The notes under the pieces are model-generated. The model searched no databases, was not told the origin of the DNA, and worked only from the letters and a program-made list of their open reading frames with translations. Of a stretch of DNA of 64,000 bases, positions 1-8,065 are shown in pieces. The position numbers and the translations under genes were made by a program. This stretch comes from Amphibacillus sp052055485 (GTDB lineage Bacteria > Bacillota > Bacilli > Bacillales > Amphibacillaceae). Within the stretch, counting starts at the first letter, position 1. Each line of letters starts with the position of its first letter. The stretch covers positions 3,906,001 to 3,970,000 of the forward strand of contig NZ_CP197171.1 in assembly GCF_052055485.1 (NCBI RefSeq), read 5' to 3'.

Positions 1-47
1 TTTAATAGTTCTCATTAAATCAGCGTTTAGTGAAAGGATGGCTTTAA

Positions 48-413
48 ATGTATGAACACAAAATAAAAAAAGAATACAGATGTCCTTTAGAATACGGACT
101 GGAAATGATTGAAGGAAAATGGAAATCTCGAATTGTTATCATGTTGAGTCAAAAAGACGTGCTGCGCTACAATGAAATTAAAGATGAGATGTTAGACATT
201 ACAGACTCTGTATTATCCAATACATTGCGAGAGTTGGTAAATGATGAAATGATTGAACGTATTCAATACAATGAAATCCCTGTTAGAGTAGAATATTCTT
301 TAGCTAAAAAAGGCGAAACACTGGTACCAATTTTAGAAAGCATTTGTTCTTGGTCACAAAATTATATTAAAGAGGATTTAATTGTGAACAATATTTGCAG
401 TGGAGATCATTAA
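48..413 (+). CDS. HxlR-family transcriptional regulator
   Basis: A 121-residue winged-helix DNA-binding protein of the HxlR/MarR-like class. The N-terminal Cys (YRCPLEYGLEMIEGKWKS) and the 'EGKWK' start of the first helix are the HxlR signature; the recognition region is 'ITDSVLSNTLRELVNDEMIER', followed by the wing 'VRVEYSLAKKGETLVPIL'. The length is normal for the family. Members are dimeric repressors or activators that often sense electrophiles or redox state through the N-terminal Cys, and they usually control an adjacent oxidoreductase gene. No such target lies downstream here; the upstream side is cut off by the window edge, so a divergent target could be there. The start has a modest AAAGGATGG-type ribosome site. 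Family assignment is secure; the regulon is unknown. Confidence 0.88.
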   Translation: MYEHKIKKEYRCPLEYGLEMIEGKWKSRIVIMLSQKDVLRYNEIKDEMLDITDSVLSNTLRELVNDEMIERIQYNEIPVRVEYSLAKKGETLVPILESICSWSQNYIKEDLIVNNICSGDH

Positions 414-990
414 TAAATATAAGTGTTTTACATGAATAAGGAGAGTTACCATGCCGTTCATAGCAAGAATAAGTGTTTCTTTATTCTGAGTGCCAGAACA
501 TAATGTTTTTCTCGACCAGTCAGTTTACCTGCGCTAAAGCTATTTTAATAGAACATAAACAATAAGGATGGGGAAATTTAAAACAGTATTTAAAATCACG
601 TCAAATGGGGTAGGATTATGTTAGTGTTCATCATGCTGCTCGATTGTATTTAGTTAAAACTAAATGCAATCTTTTCTGCTTGATGGGATTTCCACATGAC
701 GATCTTTTTTTTATTAATTTTGAATAACGGATCTTAGGTCCTATACTAACCGACCACATTTAGATAGTCCTTGGAAACTTTTCCATTCATTCACGACAAT
801 ATAAAGAAAATAATCGATGCACATTTGTCATCCATTATTTTCTCTGTGTCCTTATAGTTGATTACACTTTGAGCGACAATCAATTTTTTATTTAGAAACA
901 GCTTCCGAAACCGCCTTTTAAAACATAATTTTCCTCAGATTCGAACAAGCTAAATGAAAAATAACCCTATTACTGGTCATTCATGTCTTT
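414..990. other. Non-coding gap after the HxlR gene
   Basis: I see no convincing gene in these about 580 bases. The only clear structure is a hairpin with a short T-run at 642-675, listed separately. The rest is AT-rich and may hold decayed sequence. Confidence 0.5.
642..676 (+). terminator. Rho-independent terminator-like hairpin
   Basis: A 14-bp stem (GATTGTATTTAGTT at 642-655 against AACTAAATGCAATC at 658-671, one G-U pair) is followed by TTTT. It lies 230 bases beyond the HxlR stop, so it may end that transcript or a decayed gene between them. Confidence 0.5.
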
Positions 991-2076
991 TTAAGTATAA
1001 GGTAATATAAACCAGAAAGTATGAATATTCCCTTTGGATTGAACACCTATTTTTCCTTTGTGTCGTTCGATTATTTCTTTTGAAATAGCTAATCCTAAAC
1101 CAGATCCTCCTAATTCTCGTGACCGCGAAGGTTCCGTACGATAAAATCTCTCAAAGATTTTTTCCTTATCAATTTCTGAAAGGTCTCGACCTAATCCTGT
1201 TACGGAAACCCTATATTCCGCAGGTAATTTCTCACCTCGTACAATGATTGCGTTTGAGCCTTCATAATAGCGAATAGCATTATCTAATAAATTACTAAGC
1301 ACCTGCGAAATGCTGGTCTGATCGATATCAACAATACCTGAATGAATATCAACCTCTAATTCAATCCCTTTTTGTTCCAATGACCAATGAAATATTTCAA
1401 TTGATTTTTCAATGAACTCTTTCATATCAACTGGTACCTTATTATCAAAAGTTCTATTCTTCATATTTTCCCATTCTTTCAATTGTTCCATTTGTTCTAC
1501 TAGTTGAGTTAATTTTGTTGATTCCGCATAAAGAGATTGATATAATTTTTCATCTCCCTCAATCATTCCACTTTGCAAAGCACCTAAATAACCATTCAAA
1601 TTCGTCAATGGTGTCCGAAACTCATGTGATAAATCAGATACGAGTTTCTTTCTCTGCTGTTCATTAGTTGCTAATTGTTGAGCCAAATCATTAAAATGAC
1701 AGACTAATTCCCCTATTTCACCATTTTCTTTCACTTGGATTGGACTTGGATATTGACCTTGCTTCATCTTTTTCGTGGAGTAAATTAATTTTTTTAATGG
1801 CTGCATAACCTTTTTCATCAAATAAAAATGAATAAGGCTACCTAAAATAACAGCGGAAATACTAAATATCCATAAATATTGAAAAAGCATTGCTTCAAAT
1901 TGGTTTTGTTTTTGTAATGACATAGAAAATAATCCATCTGCTAACATACAGGCTGTATTATAAATAGCCCAGCTACTAAGCATAACAAAAGCAACAATTA
2001 CAATGATATTAATAATCGTCAATCGCAATAAAAAACGCTTCGGAATGAAAATGCTTCTCCATCTATTCTGTGACAA
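991..2076 (-). CDS. Membrane sensor histidine kinase (HAMP, HisKA, HATPase)
   Basis: Sensor kinase paired with the response regulator just upstream. Two N-terminal membrane segments bracket a short extracellular loop, then HAMP, the H-box 'LVSDLSHEFRTPLTNL' with the phospho-accepting His, the N-box 'QVLSNLLDNAIRYY', and F/G2 boxes 'IFERFYRTEP...GGSGLGLAIS'. The G1 box reads V-T-G-L-G where the family has D-x-G-x-G, so the Asp that normally contacts adenine is replaced by Val. I start at TTG 2076, preceded by GGAATGGGG and overlapping the regulator stop by about 13 nt. An upstream TTG at 2136 lacks a ribosome site and would overlap the regulator by 74 nt. The downstream redox genes suggest it senses envelope thiol or oxidant state, but the signal is not known. 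Confidence 0.88.
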   Translation of the reverse strand: MSQNRWRSIFIPKRFLLRLTIINIIVIVAFVMLSSWAIYNTACMLADGLFSMSLQKQNQFEAMLFQYLWIFSISAVILGSLIHFYLMKKVMQPLKKLIYSTKKMKQGQYPSPIQVKENGEIGELVCHFNDLAQQLATNEQQRKKLVSDLSHEFRTPLTNLNGYLGALQSGMIEGDEKLYQSLYAESTKLTQLVEQMEQLKEWENMKNRTFDNKVPVDMKEFIEKSIEIFHWSLEQKGIELEVDIHSGIVDIDQTSISQVLSNLLDNAIRYYEGSNAIIVRGEKLPAEYRVSVTGLGRDLSEIDKEKIFERFYRTEPSRSRELGGSGLGLAISKEIIERHKGKIGVQSKGNIHTFWFILPYT

Positions 2077-2746
2077 ATTTATACCCCATTCCTCGAACTG
2101 TAATAATACGTTCTGGAAAAGCTGGATTACTTTCAATTTTTTTTCGCAACTTTTTTATATGCGCATCAATGGTACGGTCCAAAACTAATTTATCTGCATA
2201 AGGATATAATTGCTCCATTAATCGTTCTCTAGAAATAACTACATTTGGGTTTTCCATAAAGGTATATAGAAGATTGAATTCATGTTTGGTTAGTTCTAAT
2301 TTCTTATCAAACAGTAATACCTCACCTTTTCGTGGTTTAATACATAGACCTTTATGTGCTATTTTTTGGCAATACTGACCCGTCCGTCGTAAAACAGCTT
2401 CTACATGAGCCATCAGCTCCTCTGGATGAAAAGGTTTTGTAAGATAATCATCCGCACCGATTTTTAACCCATGAATTTTATCCTCTGTACGTGCCTTCGC
2501 TGACAGCATAATGATAGATACCTCATTTCGTTCTTGCTCTCTTATCCATGTACAGAATTCCTCTCCTGACAGTTTGGGTAGCATTAAATCAAGTACGACC
2601 ATACACGGATGACTAGTCAAGAACACTTTTTTGGCTGTTTCCCCGTCTGCCGCCTCCAACACATGGTATCCGAATTTTTTTAAATACGTACTGATTAGCT
2701 CTCGGATCATTTTATCATCTTCCACCACTAATATGGTCTGTTCCAT
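2063..2746 (-). CDS. OmpR/PhoB-family response regulator
   Basis: A 227-residue two-domain regulator. The receiver domain has the acidic pair 'VVEDDK', the phospho-acceptor Asp in 'MVVLDLMLPKLSGEEF' and the conserved Lys in 'DDYLTKPFHPEEL'. The C-terminal winged helix ends 'RTIDAHIKKLRKKIESNP...VRGMGYKFV'. I chose ATG 2746, which sits 5 nt after AGAGGTGA; a GTG three codons upstream overlaps that ribosome site. The kinase gene follows with overlapping ends, so the two are co-translated. OmpR-family regulators bind about 11-bp direct repeats. Such repeats occur at 5529-5561 and 7676-7706, upstream of the redox operons, and are the best candidates for its targets. Confidence 0.92.
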   Translation of the reverse strand: MEQTILVVEDDKMIRELISTYLKKFGYHVLEAADGETAKKVFLTSHPCMVVLDLMLPKLSGEEFCTWIREQERNEVSIIMLSAKARTEDKIHGLKIGADDYLTKPFHPEELMAHVEAVLRRTGQYCQKIAHKGLCIKPRKGEVLLFDKKLELTKHEFNLLYTFMENPNVVISRERLMEQLYPYADKLVLDRTIDAHIKKLRKKIESNPAFPERIITVRGMGYKFVTE

Positions 2747-2783
2747 TCTACTCACCTCTTGTCCATTATACTATGACAGAGAA

Positions 2784-3392
2784 TTAATCCATAGTCTCAA
2801 GCACTTGTATCATTTGCTCATACGTTAATGGACCAAATGTTTTAAACTGAATAATTCCTTCCGAATCTATCATAAATGAAGTAGGTATTGGCTGTATCGC
2901 ATAAATAGCTGCCACCTCAATGACTTCATCTAGTAAAATGGGAAAAGTTAAGTCATATTCATCTACAAATTGTTGTATTTGATTGATATCAGACTCTGTT
3001 TCTGTTAAGTTAACCGCCAGAATTTCAATATCTGTATTTTGATAGAACTCTTCCATATCCGGCATTTCTGCGCGACATGGCGGACACCAAGTTGCCCAAA
3101 AATTAATCATGACCCTACTGCCACGATAATCTGATAGAGCAGTTTCTTCTCCATTTAATGTTGTTAATCGAAAATCTGGTGCAATATTACCAATTTCCAA
3201 TCCAACGGTATTTTCTATCTGAGAAGACTCCTGACCACTTTCTTCCGACAATTCTTCATTTTCTACCTCTTCTTTATCCACTTCTTCAACCACTTCCTGA
3301 TCTTTTTGTAAATCATCCGATTGAAATACAAATTCATATATTGCCCAGCCAAACATCACTAACAAGATAATTGCCATGACCGCTTTTCTCAT
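2784..3392 (-). CDS. Membrane-anchored TlpA/ResA-like thioredoxin (copy 1)
   Basis: A 202-residue extracytoplasmic thiol-disulfide oxidoreductase. It has an N-terminal signal anchor (MRKAVMAIILLVMFGWAIYE), a roughly 50-residue Glu-rich linker, then an AhpC/TSA-Redoxin fold with the redox motif in 'NFWATWCPPCRAEMPDM' and the cis-Pro strand 'QPIPTSFMID'. ResA/TlpA proteins reduce cytochrome c apoproteins or other exported thiols and receive electrons from CcdA. ATG 3392 follows GGGAGGTG; a TTG ten codons upstream has no such site. It is paralogous to the next gene and lies in the same transcription direction as ccdA, so it probably takes electrons from that protein. The specific client is unknown. 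Confidence 0.9.
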   Translation of the reverse strand: MRKAVMAIILLVMFGWAIYEFVFQSDDLQKDQEVVEEVDKEEVENEELSEESGQESSQIENTVGLEIGNIAPDFRLTTLNGEETALSDYRGSRVMINFWATWCPPCRAEMPDMEEFYQNTDIEILAVNLTETESDINQIQQFVDEYDLTFPILLDEVIEVAAIYAIQPIPTSFMIDSEGIIQFKTFGPLTYEQMIQVLETMD

Positions 3393-3475
3393 CAAAACAC
3401 CTCCCAATCTGTCAAAGCTCAACCTTATAGAAAAATTTCCACTTAACTAAGTTCCATTACATATATTATTATTTT

Positions 3476-4066
3476 TTACTCCATACGTTTAAATTGCTGT
3501 AACATTTGGTCATAATTCATTGCACCAAGATTAATGAATTGTATCCTCCCATTTGAATCAATCATATATGATGTTGGATATGCATAAATTTCATAAGATT
3601 CCATAATAGCGGATTCTTCATCCATTAATATTGGGAAAGTCAAATCAAACTCTTTTACAAAATCGACAACTACTTCCTTGTTCCTTTCTGTTTCCGTCAT
3701 ATTAACTGCCAATATAGTAATATCTTCTTCATCATTAATTTTTTGCATATCAGGCATTTCTGCTCGACATGGAGGACACCAAGTTGCCCAAAAGTTAAGC
3801 ATAACAAGTTCCCCTTGATAATCAGATAATTTCGCTTGTTCACCATCTAATGTGGTCACTTCAAAATCAGGAGCAACTTCTCCTTTTTCCAATCCGATTT
3901 CATCTAAGTTCATTTCTGCACTCGATTCTTCCCTGGGTTGAGTGGTTATACTATTACCTAACCTCGCATCATCCTCCACTTCTGTATCAGACGATGAACT
4001 TACAAACTCAAATATAGCCCAACCAAGCATCCCTATGACAATGATAATAGGTATTATTTTTTTCAT
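3476..4066 (-). CDS. Membrane-anchored TlpA/ResA-like thioredoxin (copy 2)
   Basis: A 196-residue paralogue of the previous protein. It has an N-terminal signal anchor (MKKIIPIIIVIGMLGWAIFE), an acidic linker, a CPPC redox motif in 'NFWATWCPPCRAEMPDMQ' and a cis-Pro loop 'YAYPTSYMID'. The two copies share the motif block and the 'FDLTFPIL' segment but differ throughout, so this is an old duplication or two separate acquisitions. The gene begins 20 nt after ccdA ends, with a GGGGGGGA ribosome site. Two different TlpA-like proteins beside one CcdA suggest division of labour between exported clients, or opposite roles in reduction and isomerisation. Which of these applies cannot be read from sequence. 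Confidence 0.9.
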   Translation of the reverse strand: MKKIIPIIIVIGMLGWAIFEFVSSSSDTEVEDDARLGNSITTQPREESSAEMNLDEIGLEKGEVAPDFEVTTLDGEQAKLSDYQGELVMLNFWATWCPPCRAEMPDMQKINDEEDITILAVNMTETERNKEVVVDFVKEFDLTFPILMDEESAIMESYEIYAYPTSYMIDSNGRIQFINLGAMNYDQMLQQFKRME

Positions 4067-4085
4067 TGTATAATCCCCCCCGTTT

Positions 4086-4844
4086 TTATCCTAATCGGGA
4101 CAGCCATGTATCTTGTATTAAATCAAGCAAAAATGCGGAAATACGAGGCATCAAACCAAAAAATAAAACGAGGCCCATTATAATCATCAACAGTCCTCCA
4201 GCCTTTATGATTATTCCACTATAACGTACGATCCATTTCGTTGAGCCTAGAAAAAACGTTAAAATAATGAAAGGCAAGGCAAAACCTATGACATAAAAAA
4301 CCGTGTAGAATATCCCTTGTCCGGGATTTGTAGCCGCTAATAGCAAAATAGAGCCAAAAATGGGTCCAATACAAGGTGTCCACCCAGCAGCAAATCCTAA
4401 ACCAACAAAGAAAGTTCCCATAAATCCTACTGGTTTTTTAGTATGATGCAAGCGCCTTTCTTTCATTAAAGCGGGTACCGTAATCCATCCAGCAACAAAT
4501 AACCCCATAAATATAATAAAAATTCCAGCCATTCTCTGGATGAGTAGACCTGTATCTCCAATCAGTAAATTTTGCGCCCATTGTCCTAAAAAAGAAGCAC
4601 TAGCCCCTAAACTGATAAATACCAGAGATACTCCCAGTAAAAAAAAGAATGAATGACTTAATAGTTTTCTGCGAATCTTCGTATTATGATCTCCCTGTAA
4701 GTCCTTTACACTAATACCGGTAATATAAGACATATAGGCAGGGAAAATTGGTAATACACAAGGAGATAAAAAGGACAACGCACCTGCTCCAAGAGCTAAG
4801 ACAATCCCCATTAGTAACACTGTATCTGTTTCAATAATACCCAT
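4086..4844 (-). CDS. ccdA: CcdA/DsbD-type transmembrane thiol reductase
   Basis: A 252-residue polytopic protein of the cytochrome c biogenesis DsbD/CcdA family, with six or more hydrophobic segments. Its two redox Cys are visible in the hallmark contexts 'GALSFLSPCVLPIFPAY' and 'GFAAGWTPCIGPIFGS'. CcdA passes electrons from cytoplasmic thioredoxin across the membrane to extracytoplasmic thioredoxin-like proteins such as the two TlpA-like neighbours. The start codon overlaps the stop of the upstream membrane protein (TAATG), which indicates translational coupling. The pairing of CcdA with two TlpA proteins is the core of a thiol-reducing relay; no cytochrome c maturation genes are present in the window. 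Confidence 0.92.
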   Translation of the reverse strand: MGIIETDTVLLMGIVLALGAGALSFLSPCVLPIFPAYMSYITGISVKDLQGDHNTKIRRKLLSHSFFFLLGVSLVFISLGASASFLGQWAQNLLIGDTGLLIQRMAGIFIIFMGLFVAGWITVPALMKERRLHHTKKPVGFMGTFFVGLGFAAGWTPCIGPIFGSILLLAATNPGQGIFYTVFYVIGFALPFIILTFFLGSTKWIVRYSGIIIKAGGLLMIIMGLVLFFGLMPRISAFLLDLIQDTWLSRLG

Positions 4845-5491
4845 TATGCTTTCCTCTTCCTTTCATTTATAATTAGAACCGACAAACAACCAGTAAAAAA
4901 CATAAGGATAAACCATCGCTCGATTAGATAACCAAACACGGAGACAAAAGGATAAATAAAACTCAGTCCCAACATACCTATAGTCCAACCTGTTAATACT
5001 ATTTTCAAGAACAGATAAATTGATAGGTAACTACGTAGCAAAAAGAATGTAATCAGCAATATAACCAATACAATCAGATACCCAATTGCGTATAGGTCGT
5101 TTCCCAAAATCACTTGAAAAAACTCATAGAAAAAGAGAGAGAGTAAAAAGATATGTGTAAACGCTTCAAAAAACTTTAATGTTTCTAAATTTTTATGCTT
5201 CAAATGATAAATAACAGTGATGGCAGTAAACAGGACTGCCAGATAAAACGCTTTTGAATCACTTGGGTAAGCCAGTACAGCAAGAGGATCCTGAACAAAC
5301 AAGGAAAAATTTAATAATATTTTTCCAATCCAAATAAAAATAATGAAATTAAGTAATTGTGAAATCAATGCTTCTATATATTTTTTCTTTTCTTCTTTTA
5401 GAAAATCACCGAATATATAGAAGAAAACAAATCCTATAATGAAACTGATAATAATGATTCCAATTGCTATAACCTTGGTTACTATTACCAT
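4844..5491 (-). CDS. Polytopic membrane protein of unknown function
   Basis: A 215-residue protein, almost entirely hydrophobic, with about six or seven predicted membrane helices separated by short Lys/Arg-rich turns (for example 'FLKEEKKKYIEAL', 'YHLKHKNLETLKFF', ending 'NERKRKA'). I recognise no family motif and it contains no Cys pair typical of DsbB/VKOR proteins. It is the first gene of the redox operon, has a GGAGG ribosome site and is translationally coupled to ccdA. Its position just downstream of the putative regulator-binding box suggests a role in the same thiol relay, perhaps as a partner for CcdA, but that is inference from context only. Confidence 0.75.
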   Translation of the reverse strand: MVIVTKVIAIGIIIISFIIGFVFFYIFGDFLKEEKKKYIEALISQLLNFIIFIWIGKILLNFSLFVQDPLAVLAYPSDSKAFYLAVLFTAITVIYHLKHKNLETLKFFEAFTHIFLLSLFFYEFFQVILGNDLYAIGYLIVLVILLITFFLLRSYLSIYLFLKIVLTGWTIGMLGLSFIYPFVSVFGYLIERWFILMFFTGCLSVLIINERKRKA

Positions 5492-5519
5492 ATCCTAATC
5501 CTCCATTTTTCTACTATCC

Positions 5520-5561
5520 GCTATCATACTTGTCTAATGTGAAAATTTGATGAAAATGAAT
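5520..5561 (-). promoter_or_regulatory. Promoter with OmpR-type direct-repeat box, redox operon
   Basis: On the minus strand, TTTTCATCAAA and TTTTCACATTA form an 11-bp-spaced direct repeat that replaces a normal -35, followed by the -10 TATGAT (5523-5528). A near copy lies upstream of the OsmC gene at 7676-7706. This arrangement is typical of activation by a phosphorylated OmpR/PhoB-family regulator, and one is encoded in the same block. Confidence 0.55.
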
Positions 5562-5713
5562 CTTATTTCGTTGAATAAAAAAAAATAATATATATCATAT
5601 TTACCTTTATATTGCAATATTGTTAAGATCTTTATCTTTCTTACTCGAAGCACTACTTTTACTCTAAGAGTCTCCCTTTATATAACTCATATAGTATATA
5701 ATCCTGTATGACA

Positions 5714-6304
5714 TCATCGAGGATATGCATACAATACATATCGGTCAGGTGCATTTCCTATCATTGAAAAGGGATAACAGGTAGAAACAGTTAAGTATTC
5801 ATCTTCTCGCGAAGGATCGATCACTGTTGTATTGTTTGCCGCAACAATTTCATGATCATGAATTTCATATATATACGTTCCATATTCCATTTTTACATGA
5901 AATTCATCACCATGTTCTAACTGATCGAAATTCCTGAAAACAGTATCCCTATGTCCTGAAAGAAGAATTTGCCTATTTTGACCTGGGAGACCTGTATCAT
6001 AGTAATGACCTACTCCTTGAGCAAGTTCTTCTTCGTCCGTACCTGCAACTATCGGAATCTCCCGATCTAATTTAGGTATATATAGCAATCCCATTGTTTC
6101 CCCTTTTTCATACACCATATCCAACACTTCTTCATCCGTTATGTCTTTTAATGCTTGTTCCTCTGTTACAAGCATTTCTTGTGCTTCGGAAAGCCTTTCC
6201 TTTTCCTTATAAGATGAACTCCACAAGTGATATCCTCCAAAAGATAAGATAAAAACTCCTGCAATAATGAGTATCCAAGAAAGTAATTTAAGCATCTCAT
6301 TCAC
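5714..6304 (-). CDS. Class D sortase
   Basis: A 196-residue sortase with one N-terminal membrane segment (LLSWILIIAGVFILSFGGYHL), followed by a helical linker and the sortase beta-barrel. Catalytic residues are visible as His in 'ILLSGHRDTVF', Cys in 'YLTVSTCYPF' and Arg in 'NAPDRYVLYAYPR', the usual order for class D enzymes of Bacillaceae. Sortases cleave a C-terminal sorting signal and attach the protein to peptidoglycan or to a partner protein. No LPxTG-like substrate is encoded in the window. It runs in the same direction as the redox operon, with a 222-bp gap that contains the operon's own promoter, so it is probably transcribed separately. Confidence 0.9.
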   Translation of the reverse strand: MNEMLKLLSWILIIAGVFILSFGGYHLWSSSYKEKERLSEAQEMLVTEEQALKDITDEEVLDMVYEKGETMGLLYIPKLDREIPIVAGTDEEELAQGVGHYYDTGLPGQNRQILLSGHRDTVFRNFDQLEHGDEFHVKMEYGTYIYEIHDHEIVAANNTTVIDPSREDEYLTVSTCYPFSMIGNAPDRYVLYAYPR

Positions 6305-6846
6305 CTTTCTAAATGAAAATCATAATTCTTAGTACTTCCTAATTTATCTCAAAGATACGTTAACTGACTAGTCGTGATACTACCCACTATATAGACATTT
6401 CTTATATCCCAAAAATATCTATAATGTATCTTTATTTTTAATTTCCTATAAGTACAAAAGCGCAGAGTGTCCTTACAGGTTAAAATCGCCACATCGTGTC
6501 ACAACGCCTGAGATTGGAGCTGGGACTCAGAATAAGAAAGATATTTATTCTTGCACGATCAAAAAAATAAAAGACTTTATTGGCGATCGTCTAAGTCAAA
6601 CGATAGCATTCGCCAGAAAGACTTGGCGATAAGCCAGGTTTTTCTAACCTTGTAAATGCTCCGTAGTTTTCCTTAGTGTGATTACTCGTCCCAACGTAGT
6701 GATTGGCGGTTACTCGTCCCAACGAAAACATTTGTATTGGCACCTTCTGTTCGTCACAGCAACATACGAACTGCGCCCATGACCCATCTTCCAACAAATA
6801 GTTATCCATAAGGACAAATTTTATAATTTACTAAACTATAATAAAA
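6305..6846. other. Non-coding gap with GGGACGAGTAA-type repeats
   Basis: No credible gene. The short open frame at 6591-6809 has no ribosome site and reads through a repeat. The segment at about 6680-6725 holds two copies of TTACTCGTCCCAACG (or ATTACTCGTCCCAACG), with 'GCTGGGACTC' nearby at about 6520. The inverse form GGGACGAGTAA recurs at 51332-51425 and about 51550, so this is a dispersed intergenic repeat family. Confidence 0.55.
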
Positions 6847-6870
6847 CAGTGAAGAAAAAGGACTTCACTG
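6842..6870 (-). terminator. Rho-independent terminator of the glutaredoxin-like gene
   Basis: An 8-bp stem CAGTGAAG/CTTCACTG (6847-6854 with 6863-6870) with an 8-nt loop. On the minus strand it is followed by TTTTATTAT. It lies 40 nt beyond the stop of the gene at 6909. Confidence 0.75.
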
Positions 6871-6908
6871 CCAATTGCGTTCTTCTATCGATTCAAATGA
6901 ACAGTTTT

Positions 6909-7151
6909 TCAATACTTATTTAGTACTTGCATTATTTTTTCAGGGTTAAATCCTGATATCAATTCTCCCTTTATTAAAGTTTGCGGAACAGATAATCTTC
7001 TTATTTTCACAATAAGTTGAAACATTGCAATTGGATTTATATCTATATTTATTTCTTTATATTGTATTGCTAAAGTATCCAATAGGCTTTTAACCATGTC
7101 ACATATAGGACATAAAGTTGACGTATATATAATTACTGTTTGTTTCATCAC
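6909..7151 (-). CDS. Glutaredoxin-like protein
   Basis: An 80-residue single-domain glutaredoxin/NrdH-like protein. The first strand 'QTVIIYTSTLCPICDMVKSLLDTL' carries a CPIC dithiol motif, and the cis-Pro region reads 'LSVPQTLIKGELISGFNPEKI', matching the family's TVPqv...GFd block. Length is normal. Such proteins reduce disulfides in the cytosol with glutathione, bacillithiol or thioredoxin reductase as donor. It lies about 100 nt downstream of the OsmC gene in the same direction, and the terminator just after it closes the unit. The pair is likely to be one transcript driven from the direct-repeat promoter at 7676. Confidence 0.82.
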   Translation of the reverse strand: MMKQTVIIYTSTLCPICDMVKSLLDTLAIQYKEINIDINPIAMFQLIVKIRRLSVPQTLIKGELISGFNPEKIMQVLNKY

Positions 7152-7253
7152 TATACCTCATATTACTAAATATCATGATCTTTTAGACATTCAGTTCATT
7201 TTTCTTTAAATAAGTTCAATAGCTTATTCAGCATCTCTGTCTATAGTTATTTA

Positions 7254-7637
7254 TCATGTTTTTACAATCGATTCTGTCATTGTTATACTGTTTTTTACTG
7301 ATTGAATCATACTACAATTTTTATTAGCTAATTTTAATACTTTTTCTAACTCTTTTTCTGTTGCATTTGTAGAGCTAACAATAAAGGTAAGATGTATTTT
7401 TTCAATACGATTAGCAATGTCAGAATTACGCTCGATATCGGCAGTAACATGAATATCGGTAAATATAATTCTCATTTTCTCTAATATTTTTTTAAATGTT
7501 AGACTACTACAACCTACAATAGCTGTTACCATCAACTCATAAGGTCGGTAGCCATACTCACCCTGTCCAGAAACCTGTAGTTCTCCATATTCAGCATTTA
7601 CCTGAAATCCATGATCTTTCATATGATATTGAAGCAT
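7254..7637 (-). CDS. OsmC-family peroxiredoxin-like protein
   Basis: A 127-residue OsmC/Ohr-fold protein. The first conserved Cys lies in 'RPYELMVTAIVGCSSLTFKKIL' and the second in 'ANKNCSMIQSV', the usual two-Cys arrangement of OsmC/Ohr enzymes, which reduce organic hydroperoxides. The 'YRPYELMVTAIVGC' block is closest to the YhfA/OsmC-like branch rather than to Ohr (which has a 'GYAACF' type context), so peroxidase activity is not certain. It is the first gene of a two-gene unit with the glutaredoxin-like protein and has the shared regulatory box directly upstream, which places it in the same putative redox regulon as TlpA/CcdA. Confidence 0.85.
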   Translation of the reverse strand: MLQYHMKDHGFQVNAEYGELQVSGQGEYGYRPYELMVTAIVGCSSLTFKKILEKMRIIFTDIHVTADIERNSDIANRIEKIHLTFIVSSTNATEKELEKVLKLANKNCSMIQSVKNSITMTESIVKT

Positions 7638-7675
7638 TTATCCATCCCCTTTCGTAATCACATCTATAATGATAA

Positions 7676-7706
7676 CTTGACAATGTGAAAGTTTAATGAA
7701 AATCAT
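7676..7706 (-). promoter_or_regulatory. OmpR-type direct-repeat box upstream of osmC-like gene
   Basis: On the minus strand TTTTCATTAAA and CTTTCACATTG form a direct repeat nearly identical to the box at 5529-5561. They share AATGTGAAA-TTT-ATGAAAAT on the plus strand with two differences. A TATCAT or TATAGA -10 candidate follows. The shared box suggests control by the response regulator encoded at 2063-2746. Confidence 0.5.
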
Positions 7707-7987
7707 CAACAAATTAGGATTCTATTTCTTAACTGTTCATATTGCTGATAGCCTATATCTCCAGTCTCACAAAGAATTTCTCTCACCTTCTTCTCAATAT
7801 AGTTACGATTGGAATCTAGTGAATAATGCTAATAAAGTTTCCAGAAATCCGTGAAATGATCTTTTTAAATTTCTTTAATAACCCCTTATCCTTCTCTCAT
7901 TTCCTTACTTGTTAAGTGAGATAATCAAACTTTTCCATAATTGTTATCCGTAACTAGGAATTTTAATCATTTCTTAACAAGACAAAA
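7707..7987. other. Non-coding gap
   Basis: Between the osmC-like promoter and the phosphatase terminator I see no gene or clear structure. The stretch is AT-rich with several in-frame stops in all frames. Confidence 0.5.
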
Positions 7988-8017
7988 CAGCCTAAGAAAA
8001 ACTCTAGGCTGTTTTTT
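7983..8017 (-). terminator. Terminator of the phosphatase gene
   Basis: A stem CAGCCTA/TAGGCTG (7988-7994 with 8005-8011) with T-runs on both sides: GTTTTTT on the plus strand and TTTTGTC on the minus strand. It lies 50 nt after the stop at 8066 and may act in both directions. Confidence 0.8.
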
Positions 8018-8065
8018 AAACTTTTTTATTGATCGATCGCACGATGTTCAATATTCAATTATTTA

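Noticed and set aside
6591..6809. A 72-codon minus-strand open frame
   Set aside because: No ribosome site, unusual composition, and it reads through the dispersed GGGACGAGTAA-type repeat.
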